64,000 bases of DNA from Goodfellowiella coeruleoviolacea (GCF_024171785.1 NZ_JAMTCK010000010.1:268043-332042); one strand, 5' to 3'. Positions 26,391 through 35,760 are shown, counted from the first letter of the stretch. Notes: generated by a model not told the origin, from the sequence alone. Program-made: numbers and translations.

Positions 26391-27581
26391 ATGAGCAGCG
26401 CGTCGCCCGCACAGACCACCCCGGCCGCACTGGGCCGACTGCTGCCGCTGTACGCGGCGGGGTTCGTCACCGCGTTCGGCGCGCACAGCATCGCCGCCAG
26501 CCTCGGCGACTACACCCAGGCGGGTGCGGCGGCCTCGCTGCTCGCGTTGGGGCTGCTGCTGGCGGTCTACGACGGCGCCGAGGTCGTCCTCAAGCCGGTA
26601 TTCGGGTCGCTGGCCGACCGCGTCGGGCCGCGCCCGGTGCTGCTGGGCGGGCTGTTGGCCTTCGCCGCCGCGTCCGCGGCGTTCGTGCTCGCCGGCAGCC
26701 CCGCGCTGGTCGGCCTGGCCCGCCTCGGGCAGGGTGCCGCCGCTGCCGCGTTCTCCCCGGCGGCGGGCGCGCTGGTGGCCCGGTTGTCCCCGCAGGCGCG
26801 GCACGGCCGCGCGTTCGGCGGCTACGGCGGCTGGAAGGGCCTGGGCCACGCGTTCGGTCCCGTCCTGGGGGGCGTCCTGATCACGCTCGGCGGCTATCTG
26901 CTGCTGTTCGGCGTGCTCGGGGGGCTCGCGCTGGTGGTCGCGGTCTGGGCCGCGGTGGCGGTGCCCGCCGTGGCGCCGCTGCCCCGGGCCCGGCAGACCG
27001 TGCTGGACCTGGCCCGGCGCCTGGCCGCCGGGGGCTTCCTGCGGCCGACCGCGACGCTGGCGGGGGCGACCGCGGCCCTCGCGGTCGGGGTCGGGTTCCT
27101 GCCCGTGTCCGGCGCCGGGCACGGGCTCGACCCGCTGGCCACCGGGGCGGTGGTGTCCCTGCTGGCCGCTACCGCCGCGCTGGTCCAGCCCTGGGCCGGG
27201 CGGGCCCGCGACGCCGGACGGATCGGGGACGCGGCGGGCATGGCGGTCGGTCTCGCGCTGGCCGCGGCGGGCATGGCGGCCAGCACCGTGCTGCCCGGCG
27301 TCGCCGGTCTCGCGCTGGCCGCGCTCGCCGTCGGCGCCGGCACCGGCCTGGCGACCCCGATCGGGTTCGCGCACCTGGCCGCCGCCACCCCGGCCGAGCG
27401 GCTCGGGCAGACGATGGGGGCGGCCGAGGTCGGCCGCGAACTGGGCGACGCCGGCGGCCCGCTGCTGGTGGGCGCCCTGGCCGCCGCCAGCACCCTCAGC
27501 CTCGGCCTGCTCGGCCTGGCCGGGCTGCTGGCCGCCCTCGCCCTGGTGGTCGCCGTCACCGCGCGCACTGCCCGCCGGTAG
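26391..27581 (+). CDS. MFS transporter next to ChrB-like regulator
   Basis: This is a 396-residue protein with about 12 hydrophobic helices. FGSLADRVGPRPVLLGG is motif A between helices 2 and 3, and GLARLGQGAAAAAFSPAAGALVARL fits helix 4. GGAGGA (26379-26384) precedes ATG 26391. It follows the chrB-like gene in the same direction and is probably co-regulated with it. MFS proteins of this kind export small organic or oxyanion compounds; chromate export is possible only by association. Confidence 0.8.
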   Translation: MSSASPAQTTPAALGRLLPLYAAGFVTAFGAHSIAASLGDYTQAGAAASLLALGLLLAVYDGAEVVLKPVFGSLADRVGPRPVLLGGLLAFAAASAAFVLAGSPALVGLARLGQGAAAAAFSPAAGALVARLSPQARHGRAFGGYGGWKGLGHAFGPVLGGVLITLGGYLLLFGVLGGLALVVAVWAAVAVPAVAPLPRARQTVLDLARRLAAGGFLRPTATLAGATAALAVGVGFLPVSGAGHGLDPLATGAVVSLLAATAALVQPWAGRARDAGRIGDAAGMAVGLALAAAGMAASTVLPGVAGLALAALAVGAGTGLATPIGFAHLAAATPAERLGQTMGAAEVGRELGDAGGPLLVGALAAASTLSLGLLGLAGLLAALALVVAVTARTARR

Positions 27582-27604
27582 GCGGCCCGCCCGGCCCGGC
27601 GGTG

Positions 27605-28069
27605 TCAGCGCACCTTGCGCACGCGGGTCGTGTCGAGGTCGGCGAGGGTGCCGGCGGAGCCGATCGGCTGGAGCCGAGGCAGCGGCTGGCCGTGGTCGTC
27701 GACGAGGACGGAGTGGGTCTCGCCGGGGGCGAAGGCATGGCGTTCGCCCCACTGCCGCAGGGCGACGATGACGGTGAACAGGTCGCGCCCGGCCGGGGTG
27801 AGGGTGTAGAGCTGCCGCCGCCCGGAGGGGGCGGTCCGCCGGTCGAGGACGCCGCGCTCGACCAGGCGGCGGAGCCGGTCGGTGAGGATGTTGCGGGCGA
27901 TCCCGGTGCGCTGCTGGAAGTCGGTGAACGCGCGCGCGCCGTCCATGGCGTCGCGGACGATGAGCAGGCTCCAGCGGTCTCCGACCAGGTCGAGGGTTCG
28001 TGCTACCGGGCAGGTCGGGTCGGTCCAGGTCAGGTCCTCGGCACTGATCGCGGTCCCGGTTCGCGCCAC
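27605..28069 (-). CDS. HxlR-family winged-helix regulator
   Basis: The 154-residue protein has the HxlR hallmarks. It shows a single conserved Cys in the TCPVARTLDLVGDRWSLLIVRDAM segment, then RAFTDFQQRTGIARNILTDRLRRLVERGVLDRR and YTLTPAGRDLFTVIVALRQWGERH. HxlR proteins often sense aldehydes or electrophiles through this Cys. It is divergent from an MFS gene. GTG 28069 is chosen because AGGGAGG lies 4-5 bp upstream; GTG 28072 is too close. Confidence 0.85.
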   Translation of the reverse strand: MARTGTAISAEDLTWTDPTCPVARTLDLVGDRWSLLIVRDAMDGARAFTDFQQRTGIARNILTDRLRRLVERGVLDRRTAPSGRRQLYTLTPAGRDLFTVIVALRQWGERHAFAPGETHSVLVDDHGQPLPRLQPIGSAGTLADLDTTRVRKVR

Positions 28070-28157
28070 CACGCCTCCCTGAAGAGTTGCTGATTGAAAC
28101 CATTCTGCCCTACGGTCTAAACAGTTGCATTTTGCTACTGATCGAGGGGAGTGCGGG

Positions 28158-29366
28158 ATGGGCCTGACCATCGGCCGGAGGACGGTGTTCGCCGCGGTCT
28201 GCGCGGTCGCCGTCGCGAGCATCTACGCCGCCCAGCCCGTACTCGCCCAGATCGGCGCCGACCTGGGCGTGGCAGCGGCTCACCTGGGCTGGGTCGTCGC
28301 GGCGGGCCAGCTCGGCTACCTGGTGGGGCTGGCCGTTCTGGTCCCGTTGGGCGACATGCTGGACCGGCGCGCGCTCCTGGCGGGGCACCTGCTGCTGACC
28401 GCGGTGGGAGCGGTGCTGGCCGCGACCGCCCCCCGGACCTGGGTGCTGCTCGTGGGGCTGGCCGTCGCCGGCCTGTTCGCGGTCGTCGTCCAGACGACCG
28501 TCGCCTACGCCGCGGCCCTGTCCACACCCGGGCAGCGCGGCCGCACCCTCGGCGCGGTGACCTCCGGTGTCGTCGTCGGCATTCTCGGCGCCCGCGTCGC
28601 GGCCGGCGCCCTGGCCTCGGCCTGGGGCTGGCGCAGCGTGTACGCCGCGCTCGCCGTGCTCCTGGTGACGCTGGCGTGCCTGGTCCTGCGGACGCTGCCA
28701 CCGGACCCGCGCACCGACAGGCCCGCGTACCGACAGGTGCTGACCTCACTGGCCGGCCTGGCCGGTGAGCGGCTGTTCCTCTCGCGCGGGCTGATCGCGT
28801 TCTTCCTGTTCGCCTCCTTCGGCACGCTGTGGAGCGGCCTGGCACTGCCGCTCGCGGCCGCGCCGTGGCAGCTGAGCACCGCGCAGATCGGCCTGTTCGG
28901 TCTCGCCGGCCTCATCGGCGCGCTCGGCGCGGCCCGGGCGGGACGCTGGGCCGACGCGGGGCGGGCGAGCACCGTCACGGGCGCCTCGCTCGCGCTGCTG
29001 GCCGTCTCGTGGCTGGCCATCGGGCACACCTCGGGGCCGCTGTGGCCGGTCGTGCTCGGCGTGGTCGTGCTCGACTTCGCCGTGCAGGCCGTGCACGTGA
29101 GCAACCAGCACCTGCTCACCACGGCCCACCCGCACCGCACCAGCAGCGCCATCGGCGGCTACATGATCTTCTACTCGCTCGGCTCCGCCCTCGGCGCCAC
29201 CAGCACGACCACCGTGTTCGCCGCCGCCGGCTGGATCGGCTCCAGCGTCCTCGGCGCGGCCTTCGCCGCCTGCGCGTTCGCGGTCTGGGCGGTGGACCGC
29301 CGGGTGGCGCCCACCGCCCGCCCGGCCGCGTGCGGGAACCGGGCGCGGCCCGCGAACCAGCCCTGA
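28158..29366 (+). CDS. MFS transporter controlled by divergent HxlR
   Basis: The 402-residue protein has about 12 hydrophobic helices. AASIYAAQPVLAQIGADLGV in helix 1 and LVPLGDMLDRRALLAGHLLL (motif A) are typical of the small MFS exporters found beside HxlR regulators. The start at 28158 has GAGGGGAG upstream. The 88-bp divergent spacer repeats GTTGC at both sides and probably holds the HxlR operator. The exported compound is unknown. Confidence 0.8.
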   Translation: MGLTIGRRTVFAAVCAVAVASIYAAQPVLAQIGADLGVAAAHLGWVVAAGQLGYLVGLAVLVPLGDMLDRRALLAGHLLLTAVGAVLAATAPRTWVLLVGLAVAGLFAVVVQTTVAYAAALSTPGQRGRTLGAVTSGVVVGILGARVAAGALASAWGWRSVYAALAVLLVTLACLVLRTLPPDPRTDRPAYRQVLTSLAGLAGERLFLSRGLIAFFLFASFGTLWSGLALPLAAAPWQLSTAQIGLFGLAGLIGALGAARAGRWADAGRASTVTGASLALLAVSWLAIGHTSGPLWPVVLGVVVLDFAVQAVHVSNQHLLTTAHPHRTSSAIGGYMIFYSLGSALGATSTTTVFAAAGWIGSSVLGAAFAACAFAVWAVDRRVAPTARPAACGNRARPANQP

Positions 29367-29434
29367 CCTCGCCCGGGGCCACGACCGGCACGACCTGGCT
29401 CACCGGCCTCAGCGCCCGACCCCGCCCCGCCGGC

Positions 29435-30115
29435 CTACAGGGACGCTCCGGCGCACTGGACCAGCTGCTGCCCGGTGATCGCGCCCCCGTCCGGGCCGAG
29501 CAGGAACGCGGTCAGGCCGGCGACCTCCTCGGGGGTGACCAGCCGACCCAGGGGCGGACGCACCGGTGGGGTGTGCGCGCGGCCGGGGTCGGCCAGCATC
29601 GGGGTGTCGGTCGGGCCGGGCGCGACCACGTTCACCGTGATGCCCCGGCCGGCCAGTTCCGCGGCCCAGGAGCGGGCCAACGCGCCCAGCGCGGCCTTGG
29701 TCGCGGCGTACTGGCTCTTGCCGGCCACCCCGGCGGCGGTGCGGCTGCCCACCAGCACGATCCGCGCGCCGTCGGGCAGCCGGTCGGCGAGCGCGTCGAC
29801 CAGGATCGTGGCGGCCTGCACGTGCACCAGCCACATCCGCTCACCGTCGCGCGCCGACAGCGCGCCCAGCGGCGCGGACCGCTGCAGCCCGGCGGCGTGC
29901 ACGACCGCGTGCGGTGGGGGGACCTCGCGCAGCAGGCCCGCCAGCAGCTCGGGCCGGGCCAGGTCCGCGCCCCGCCAGGTCAGGCCGGGCGCCTCGGCCG
30001 GGCGGCGCCGGCTGATCCCGGTGACCTGCCAGCCCTCGCGCAGCAGCCGGGCGCAGATGGCCGCGCCGATCCCGGAGCTGACGCCGGTGACCACCGCGTG
30101 CCGGGGCTCAGCCAC
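29435..30115 (-). CDS. SDR, last gene of the sugar-acid operon
   Basis: The 226-residue SDR shows VVTGVSSGIGAAICARLL, VVHAAGLQ, VLVGSRTAAGVAGKSQYAATKAAL (Ser and Tyr-Lys) and VVAPGPTDTPML. Its GTG start overlaps the stop of the BNR protein by 8 bp, so it belongs to the nine-gene operon that begins at 38269. A role in oxidising or reducing a sugar hydroxyl or lactol before the aldolase step is a fair inference; the exact substrate is open. Confidence 0.8.
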   Translation of the reverse strand: MAEPRHAVVTGVSSGIGAAICARLLREGWQVTGISRRRPAEAPGLTWRGADLARPELLAGLLREVPPPHAVVHAAGLQRSAPLGALSARDGERMWLVHVQAATILVDALADRLPDGARIVLVGSRTAAGVAGKSQYAATKAALGALARSWAAELAGRGITVNVVAPGPTDTPMLADPGRAHTPPVRPPLGRLVTPEEVAGLTAFLLGPDGGAITGQQLVQCAGASL

Positions 30116-31316
30116 GCTCCACCCACTCCGGCCGCACCCGCACGTACTTGATCGCCTGCCGGAAGTAGGTGAACGCCAGGTGCAGCGCGCCGTCCGGGGT
30201 CTGCGCGATCGACGGGTAGGACAGCTCCCGGTTGAGTTTGTCCCGGGAGTTGTTGGTCAGGCAGTGCCCGTCGCCGACCTCCAGGTCACGCCGCCGCGGC
30301 CAGGTGTGGCCGCCGTCAGAGGACAGCGCCAGGCTCAGCGGCGCGCGCGGCGCACCCCAGAACGCGGTGCGCCCGCCCTCGGCCGGCCCCGGCTCGGGCT
30401 CGCCGCCCGGGACGGGCGCGGCGACGGTGGTGTGGCCGTCGTCGCTGATCTCGTCGTAGAGCGAGACCCGCCGGCCGGTCGCGTCCGCGCGGCTGCTGTG
30501 GTTGTAGACCAGGGCCAGCCGGCCGTCGCGCAACGGCACGTACTGGATCGAGGAGTTGTTGTTGGGCAGCCCGGTGGCCACCGGCGGCGTCCACGTCCAC
30601 CCGTGGTCCGTGGAGACGCTGCGCATGACGTGGTCGGCCCAGCGGCTGCGGAACAGCGCCAGCAGGGTGCCGTCGGCCAGCGGGTGGATGTTCATGTGCA
30701 CGCACCCGGTGCTGTCGGGCACATCCCGGCGCAGCCACGTCGCGCCCGCGTCGTCGGAGACCATCACCGCGCTGGTGTCGTGGTCACCCACCCACGCGCG
30801 GCCCGGGGTGGCCACGCAGTGGAACACCGGCAGCAGCCACCGGCCGGTGGGCAGCACGACCGGGGGCTGGCGCACGAAGATCCCGCCGTCGGCGGTGGCG
30901 GGGAACAGGGTCCGCGGCGGCGACCAGGTGGCGCCGGCGTCGGTGGAGACGCGCAGCCGCACCTCGGCGGTGTCCTGGTGCCCGGCGCGCTGGGCGGTGT
31001 AGTACAGCCACACCTGGCCCTCGGGGGTGACGGCGAGCACCGGGTTCTGCTCGGAGCGGGTCGCGTCCCCCGACAGCCGCACCGGCGCGCTCCAGGTGTG
31101 CCCGCCCGGGGCCAGCCGGGAGAACCAGATCGAGATGTCGGACACGCCCTCCTGCGTCCCCCCGAACCAGACGCAGCCCAGGTCCCCGCCGGGCAGCACC
31201 GCGAGGTTGGCGGCGTGGTTCTGCACGGCGGGCGCGGGCAGGAACGCCTCGATTCGCTCGGCGTCGTCCGGGTGGGGCCGGAGCACGCCGTCGGTGCGCG
31301 GGGCCGCGCCGCTCAC
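30108..31316 (-). CDS. BNR-repeat (sialidase-fold) protein, cytoplasmic
   Basis: The 402-residue six-bladed propeller has four Asp boxes: VSTDAGATW, VSDDAGATW, VSTDHGWTW and LSSDGGHTW. The N-terminal part (NHAANLAVLPGGDLGCVWFGGTQEG, then VRLSGDATRSEQNPVLAV) and LPTGRWLLPVFH match the BNR_2 group annotated as exo-alpha-sialidase. No signal peptide is present, so it acts inside the cell on an imported glycoside. It may be a sialidase, or a lyase/hydrolase for another acidic disaccharide, since related propellers include glycosaminoglycan-like lyases. Overlaps on both sides fix it in the operon. Confidence 0.75.
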   Translation of the reverse strand: MSGAAPRTDGVLRPHPDDAERIEAFLPAPAVQNHAANLAVLPGGDLGCVWFGGTQEGVSDISIWFSRLAPGGHTWSAPVRLSGDATRSEQNPVLAVTPEGQVWLYYTAQRAGHQDTAEVRLRVSTDAGATWSPPRTLFPATADGGIFVRQPPVVLPTGRWLLPVFHCVATPGRAWVGDHDTSAVMVSDDAGATWLRRDVPDSTGCVHMNIHPLADGTLLALFRSRWADHVMRSVSTDHGWTWTPPVATGLPNNNSSIQYVPLRDGRLALVYNHSSRADATGRRVSLYDEISDDGHTTVAAPVPGGEPEPGPAEGGRTAFWGAPRAPLSLALSSDGGHTWPRRRDLEVGDGHCLTNNSRDKLNRELSYPSIAQTPDGALHLAFTYFRQAIKYVRVRPEWVERG

Positions 31317-32089
31317 CGCGCCTGCTCCTCGGTGCGCGCGGCGAGCAGGTGTGTCCGCGCCGCGGTCTCCAGGTGCACCACGTCCGAGGCGATGGAGGCG
31401 AAGGTGTAGCCCTGGGCCAGCCGCAGCGCCGCGGTGTCCCCGTCGGGGGTGTGGATGCCGGCGGCGATGCCCGCCGCGGCCGCGGCCTGCCGCACGCGCC
31501 GCACGGCGTCCTCGAACACCGCGTCCACCGACCGGTCGGCCACGTGCGCCCCACCGACGGCCAGCCGCAGGTCCGAGGGGCCCACGTACACGCCGTCCAG
31601 GCCGGGCGTGGCACAGATCCGCTCCACGTTGGCCAGACCGTCCGGGGTTTCGATCATGGCCAGCACCACGGTGGCGGCGTGCGCCTCCGCCGGCGCCGGG
31701 CCGATCCGCAGGCCCGAGCGCATCGGCCCGTAGGAGCGGCGACCCAAGGGCGGGTAGCGGGTGGCGGCGACCGCCCTGGCGGCGTCCTCGGCGGTGTCCA
31801 CCAGCGGCACGATCACCCCGGCCGCGCCCGCGTCCAGTGCCCGGCCGATCGGGGTGGGGTCGTTGGCCTCCACCCGCACCAGGCCCACCGACGCGCCGCC
31901 CGCGTCGATGGCGGTCAGCCCGGCCAGCAGCCCGGCGTAGCCGAGCAGACCGTGCTGGGCGTCCAGGCAGACGTAGTCGTAGCCGAGCCGCGCGATCCGC
32001 TCGGTTGCCACCGGCGCGTCCAGCACCGACCAGTAACCGAGAACCCGCTCGCGGCGGCGCAGGCGGGCGGCGAAGGCACTGGGCGTCAT
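31313..32089 (-). CDS. HpcH/HpaI-type class II aldolase
   Basis: This is a 258-residue protein. YDYVCLDAQHGLLGY, VGLVRVEANDPTPIGRALDAGAAGVIVPLVDTAEDAARAV, RRSYGPMR, VVLAMIETPDGLANVERICATPGLDGVYVGPSDL and HTPDGDTAA are the family's ordered motifs, including the pyruvate-binding Arg and metal Glu/Asp. Family enzymes cleave 2-keto-3-deoxy sugar acids or 4-hydroxy-2-keto acids to pyruvate and an aldehyde. AAGGAGA precedes ATG 32089, inside a 47-bp gap after the aldo/keto reductase. It is the probable carbon-carbon bond-breaking step of the pathway. Confidence 0.85.
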   Translation of the reverse strand: MTPSAFAARLRRRERVLGYWSVLDAPVATERIARLGYDYVCLDAQHGLLGYAGLLAGLTAIDAGGASVGLVRVEANDPTPIGRALDAGAAGVIVPLVDTAEDAARAVAATRYPPLGRRSYGPMRSGLRIGPAPAEAHAATVVLAMIETPDGLANVERICATPGLDGVYVGPSDLRLAVGGAHVADRSVDAVFEDAVRRVRQAAAAAGIAAGIHTPDGDTAALRLAQGYTFASIASDVVHLETAARTHLLAARTEEQAR

Positions 32090-32136
32090 ACGGGTGTTCT
32101 CCTTGTTCTCAGTTCGCATCGGGCACTGCGGCGGGT

Positions 32137-33126
32137 TCAACGGTTGTAGGCGGGCATCGGGCCCCGCAGCCGCGCGCCCACCTCGTCGCAGGCGGCGCGG
32201 ACGTCCTCGGGCAGCGCACCGGCCGCGGCGGCGGCCAGGTTGGCGCGCAGCTGCTCCACCCGGGAGCCGCCCAGCAGCACGGCGCCGACCCCGGGCTGGC
32301 CCAGCAGCCACCGCAGCGACAGCTCCGCCAGCCCCAGCCCCGCGCCCTCGGCGACCGCCCGCAGCTGCTCCACCGCGGCGAACAGGCCGGGATCCCAGTA
32401 GCGGTCGCGGTACATGCCGGCCAGCGCCGAATCCCCGAACCGGCCGCTGCGCGGGATCTCGTCGACGCGGTGCCGCCCGGTCAGCAGGCCACCGCCCAGC
32501 GGGTTGTAGACCATGGTCACCAGGCCGCTGGTGCGGGCGTACTCCAGGTACTCCTCCTCCACGCGCCGCGCCAGCAGGTTGTACAGCTGCTGGGCGAGCA
32601 CGGGCCGCGGCGCGCCCACCCGGTCGGCGGCGTGGGTGAGTTCGGCGATCTGCCAGGCCGCGTGGTTGGACACGCCCAGCGCCAGCACGCTGCCCTCGGC
32701 GACGAACTCCGCCACGGTGGCCAGCGTGTCCTCGATCGGGGTGGCGCGGTCGGGCTGGTGCAGGTAGAACAGGTCGATCCGGTCGGTGCCCAGTCGGCGC
32801 AGGCTGCCGTGCAGGCAGGCCCGCAGCGCCGCCGGGGACAGCGGGGGGTGCCCGCCGGCGTCCGGGTGCGGCATGCCGGCCTTGGTGGCCAGCACGACCT
32901 GGTCGCGCCGGGTGCGCAGCAGCCCGGCCAGGATCTGCTCGGTGCGCCCGCCGGCGTAGGCGTTGGCCGTGTCGACGCCGGTGATGCCGGCCTCCAGCGC
33001 GGCGTCCACCATGACGGCGGCACCGGCGGCGTCCACGGTGTCACCGAAGGTCATCGTGCCGAGCACGAGCCGGGACAGCGCCACCGGCACGCCAGGCAGC
33101 ACGATCGGATCCGGCGAGGGGGTCAC
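32137..33126 (-). CDS. aldo/keto reductase of the sugar-acid operon
   Basis: The 329-residue AKR starts at GTG 33126, overlapping the ABC ATPase stop, with AAGGAGA upstream. The tetrad is complete: Asp and Tyr in GVDTANAYAGG, Lys in VVLATKAGM, His in FYLHQPDRATP. GGSRVEQLRANL is the NADPH phosphate site. It may reduce or oxidise the imported sugar acid or the aldehyde released by the aldolase. Confidence 0.85.
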   Translation of the reverse strand: MTPSPDPIVLPGVPVALSRLVLGTMTFGDTVDAAGAAVMVDAALEAGITGVDTANAYAGGRTEQILAGLLRTRRDQVVLATKAGMPHPDAGGHPPLSPAALRACLHGSLRRLGTDRIDLFYLHQPDRATPIEDTLATVAEFVAEGSVLALGVSNHAAWQIAELTHAADRVGAPRPVLAQQLYNLLARRVEEEYLEYARTSGLVTMVYNPLGGGLLTGRHRVDEIPRSGRFGDSALAGMYRDRYWDPGLFAAVEQLRAVAEGAGLGLAELSLRWLLGQPGVGAVLLGGSRVEQLRANLAAAAAGALPEDVRAACDEVGARLRGPMPAYNR

Positions 33127-33980
33127 GGGTGTTCTCCTTCCCCCGGCGCGCCCTCGGCACCGGAGTCCTCGGGGGTGGCGGCCAGGACGGCACGGGGTTT
33201 GCGGCCCCGCAGCGCGGCCGGATCGAGCGCGGCGCGCCGCAGCGCACGCGTGTAGGGCTGGGTCGGGGCGGCCAGGACCCGCTCGGTCGGGCCGGACTCG
33301 ACCACCCGGCCGGCCCGCAGCACCACCAGCTCGCTGCTGATCTCGCGCACCACCCCCAGGTTGTGGGAGATGAACAGGTAGGCCACGCCGGTGTCGCGTT
33401 GGATCTCCCGCAGCAGCTCCAGCACCTGGGCCTGCACGGACACGTCCAGCGCGCTGGTGGCCTCGTCGCACACCAGCAGCTCCGGCCCGCTGGCCAGCGC
33501 CCGGGCGATGCCGATGCGCTGGCGCTGCCCACCGGAGAACTCGGCCGGCCGGCGCTGGTGGGTGCTGGCCGCCAACCCCACCCGGTCCAGCAGCGCGGCG
33601 GCGTGCCGGGCGCGCGAGGCCCGGTCGTGGCCGCGCAGCCGCAGCGGCTCGGCCACGATCTGCAGCGCGCTCAGGTGCGGGTCCAGCGACCCGTAGGGGT
33701 CCTGGAAGATCATCTGGACGCGGTGGCGCATCGGCCGCAGCCGCTTCTCCGGCAGCGCGGCGATGTCGGTGCCGTCCAGCAGGATGCTCCCCCGAGCCGG
33801 CCGGATCAGCCGCACGATGGCCGCGGCGATCGTGGACTTGCCGCTGCCGGACTCGCCGACCAGGGCGAGCGTGCTGGCGCGGCGCACCGTGAAGCTCACC
33901 CCGTCCACCGCGCGGAAGGCCCCGCCGCGCACCCCGTACTCGACCACCAGGTCCCGCACCTCCAGCAGCGCGCCCCTCAC
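33123..33980 (-). CDS. ABC transporter ATPase (OppF/DppF-like)
   Basis: The 285-residue ATPase has Walker A ALVGESGSGKSTIAAAI, Q-loop MIFQDPYGSLDPHLSA, signature EFSGGQRQRIGIARAL, Walker B LLVCDEATSALD and switch His ISHNLGVV. The PTERVLAAPTQPYTRALRRAALDP tail is characteristic of peptide/nickel-type importers. GTG start and overlaps with both neighbours place it in the operon. It pairs with the second ATPase to drive import. Confidence 0.9.
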   Translation of the reverse strand: MRGALLEVRDLVVEYGVRGGAFRAVDGVSFTVRRASTLALVGESGSGKSTIAAAIVRLIRPARGSILLDGTDIAALPEKRLRPMRHRVQMIFQDPYGSLDPHLSALQIVAEPLRLRGHDRASRARHAAALLDRVGLAASTHQRRPAEFSGGQRQRIGIARALASGPELLVCDEATSALDVSVQAQVLELLREIQRDTGVAYLFISHNLGVVREISSELVVLRAGRVVESGPTERVLAAPTQPYTRALRRAALDPAALRGRKPRAVLAATPEDSGAEGAPGEGEHP

Positions 33981-34825
33981 CGGGCTCCCTCCTCGGCCGC
34001 GACCGGCGCCCCGGCCCGGACTGTCGACTGGCCCGGGCCCAGCCGCGGCACCGCGTCCAGCAGGGCCCGGGTGTAGGCGTGGCGGGGCCGCTCGGTGATC
34101 TGCTCCACCTCACCGGACTCCACGAACCGGCCCGCGCGCATCACGTGGATCCGGTCCGAGACCAGCCGCGCCACCCCCAGGTCGTGGGTGATCATCAACA
34201 CGCCGATCCCGGTGCGCTCCTGCAGCTCCAGCAGCAGGTCCAACACGCCCGCCTGCACGGTCACATCCAGCGCGGAGGTCGGCTCGTCGGCCACCAGCAG
34301 CGCCGGCTCGGCGGCCAGGGCGGCCGCGATCAGCACCCGCTGCAGCATGCCGCCGGACAGCTGGTGCGGGTAGGCCTGCCAACGCCGCCGCGGCGCGGCG
34401 ATGCGCACCTGCTCCAGCAGGGCGATCCCGCGCTCGCGGATCTCGGCCCGCCCCAGGTGGGGGTGCCGCAGCCGCAGCGCCTCCCCCACCTGGCGGCCGA
34501 TGGTGTGCACCGGGCTCAACGCGGTCATCGGGTCCTGCGGCACCAGGGCCGCCACCCGCCCCCGCACCCGGGCGGCCGCGGCCGGATCGGCGACCACGTC
34601 CACGCCGGCGAAGCGCACCGAGCCCGACAGCACCGCCACCCCCTCGGGCAGCAGCCGCAGCAGTCCCATCGCCGTGGTGGACTTGCCCGACCCGGACTCA
34701 CCGATCAGGGTCACCGTCTCACCGCGGTCCACGGTGAAGCTGACCCCGTCCACCGCCCGCACCACACCGGTGGGGGTGACCAGCTCGATCTGCAGGTCCT
34801 CGACCTCCAGCAGGGGTGTGGCCAT
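33977..34825 (-). CDS. ABC transporter ATPase (OppD/DppD-like)
   Basis: This 282-residue ATPase has Walker A LIGESGSGKSTTAMGLL, the Q-loop LVPQDPMTALSPVHTIGRQVGEALRL, signature QLSGGMLQRVLIAAAL, Walker B LLVADEPTSALDVTVQ and ITHDLGVA. The Q-loop and ITERPRHAYTRALLDAVPRL tail mark the OppD side of dipeptide/oligopeptide-type importers. It overlaps both the permease and the partner ATPase gene by 4 bp or less. Confidence 0.9.
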   Translation of the reverse strand: MATPLLEVEDLQIELVTPTGVVRAVDGVSFTVDRGETVTLIGESGSGKSTTAMGLLRLLPEGVAVLSGSVRFAGVDVVADPAAAARVRGRVAALVPQDPMTALSPVHTIGRQVGEALRLRHPHLGRAEIRERGIALLEQVRIAAPRRRWQAYPHQLSGGMLQRVLIAAALAAEPALLVADEPTSALDVTVQAGVLDLLLELQERTGIGVLMITHDLGVARLVSDRIHVMRAGRFVESGEVEQITERPRHAYTRALLDAVPRLGPGQSTVRAGAPVAAEEGAR

Positions 34826-35760
34826 CACGCGTCCGCCTTCCTGCCCCGCCGGGTGGCCTCCCGCAGGGCGTCCCCGAGCAGGTTGACCCCGACCACCAGC
34901 AGCACGATCACCAGACCGGGCAGGGTGATCAGCCACCACGAGGTGGTGATGTAGTCCTGGCCGTCGGAGATGATCCGACCCCAGGTGGCGAACGGGCGCT
35001 GCGGGCCCGCCCCCAGATAGCTCAGCGCGCTCTCCAGCAGCACCGCCTGCGCCACCAGCAGCAACACCACCAGGCTCGCCGGACGCGCCACGTTGGGCAG
35101 CACGTGCCGCGCCAGGATCACCCCGCGGCGCAGACCCAGCACCCGCGCCGCGGCGATGTAGGGCTTCTCCCGCTCCACCAGCACCAGCGACCGGGTCAGC
35201 CGCGCCAGCTCCGGCCACTGCGCGACCGCGATCACCAGCGTGATCACCGGCACCGACGGCCCGAACAGCGCCACCACCAGCAACAGCATCATCAGCAGCG
35301 GCAGCGACAGCTGCGCCTCCAGCAGCCGGCAGACCACCGCGTCGACCCCACCGCCGAAGTACCCGGCCGCGGCGCCGGCCAGCACGCCGATCACCCCGGA
35401 CACCACCACCGCCAGCACCCCGATGGCCAGCGACACCTGCCCGCCGTGCAGCACCCGCGAGAGCAGGTCCCGGCCGAGCTGGTCGGTGCCGAACAGGTGC
35501 CCGCCGCTCAGCGGCGGCAGCCGGCGCTGCGCCAGGTCCTGCTCGTTGGGGCCCGGCAGCGGCAGCAGGCCGGCGAGCAGGATCGGCACCACCACGACCA
35601 GCGTGCAGCCCGCGCCCAGCCACAGCTTGACGCGCGTCGCGCGCCGCTGCCGACTCGCCCGGGACCGCGCCAGCACCCGCGGGGTGACCGCGCTGGGCCG
35701 GGCCGGGGACGAGTCGCCCGGCGAAGGAGGCAGGGGGGACGAGGACACGGGAACACTCAT
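34825..35760 (-). CDS. ABC transporter permease (OppC/DppC-like)
   Basis: The 311-residue permease has a cytoplasmic Pro/Ser-rich tail, helix 1 near 45-65, HLFGTDQLGRDLLSRVLHGGQVSL (the OppC N-terminal signature) and the EAA loop YIAAARVLGLRRGVILARHVLPNVA. About six helices are seen. It overlaps its permease partner by 4 bp. It forms the membrane channel with the OppB-like subunit. Confidence 0.9.
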   Translation of the reverse strand: MSVPVSSSPLPPSPGDSSPARPSAVTPRVLARSRASRQRRATRVKLWLGAGCTLVVVVPILLAGLLPLPGPNEQDLAQRRLPPLSGGHLFGTDQLGRDLLSRVLHGGQVSLAIGVLAVVVSGVIGVLAGAAAGYFGGGVDAVVCRLLEAQLSLPLLMMLLLVVALFGPSVPVITLVIAVAQWPELARLTRSLVLVEREKPYIAAARVLGLRRGVILARHVLPNVARPASLVVLLLVAQAVLLESALSYLGAGPQRPFATWGRIISDGQDYITTSWWLITLPGLVIVLLVVGVNLLGDALREATRRGRKADA

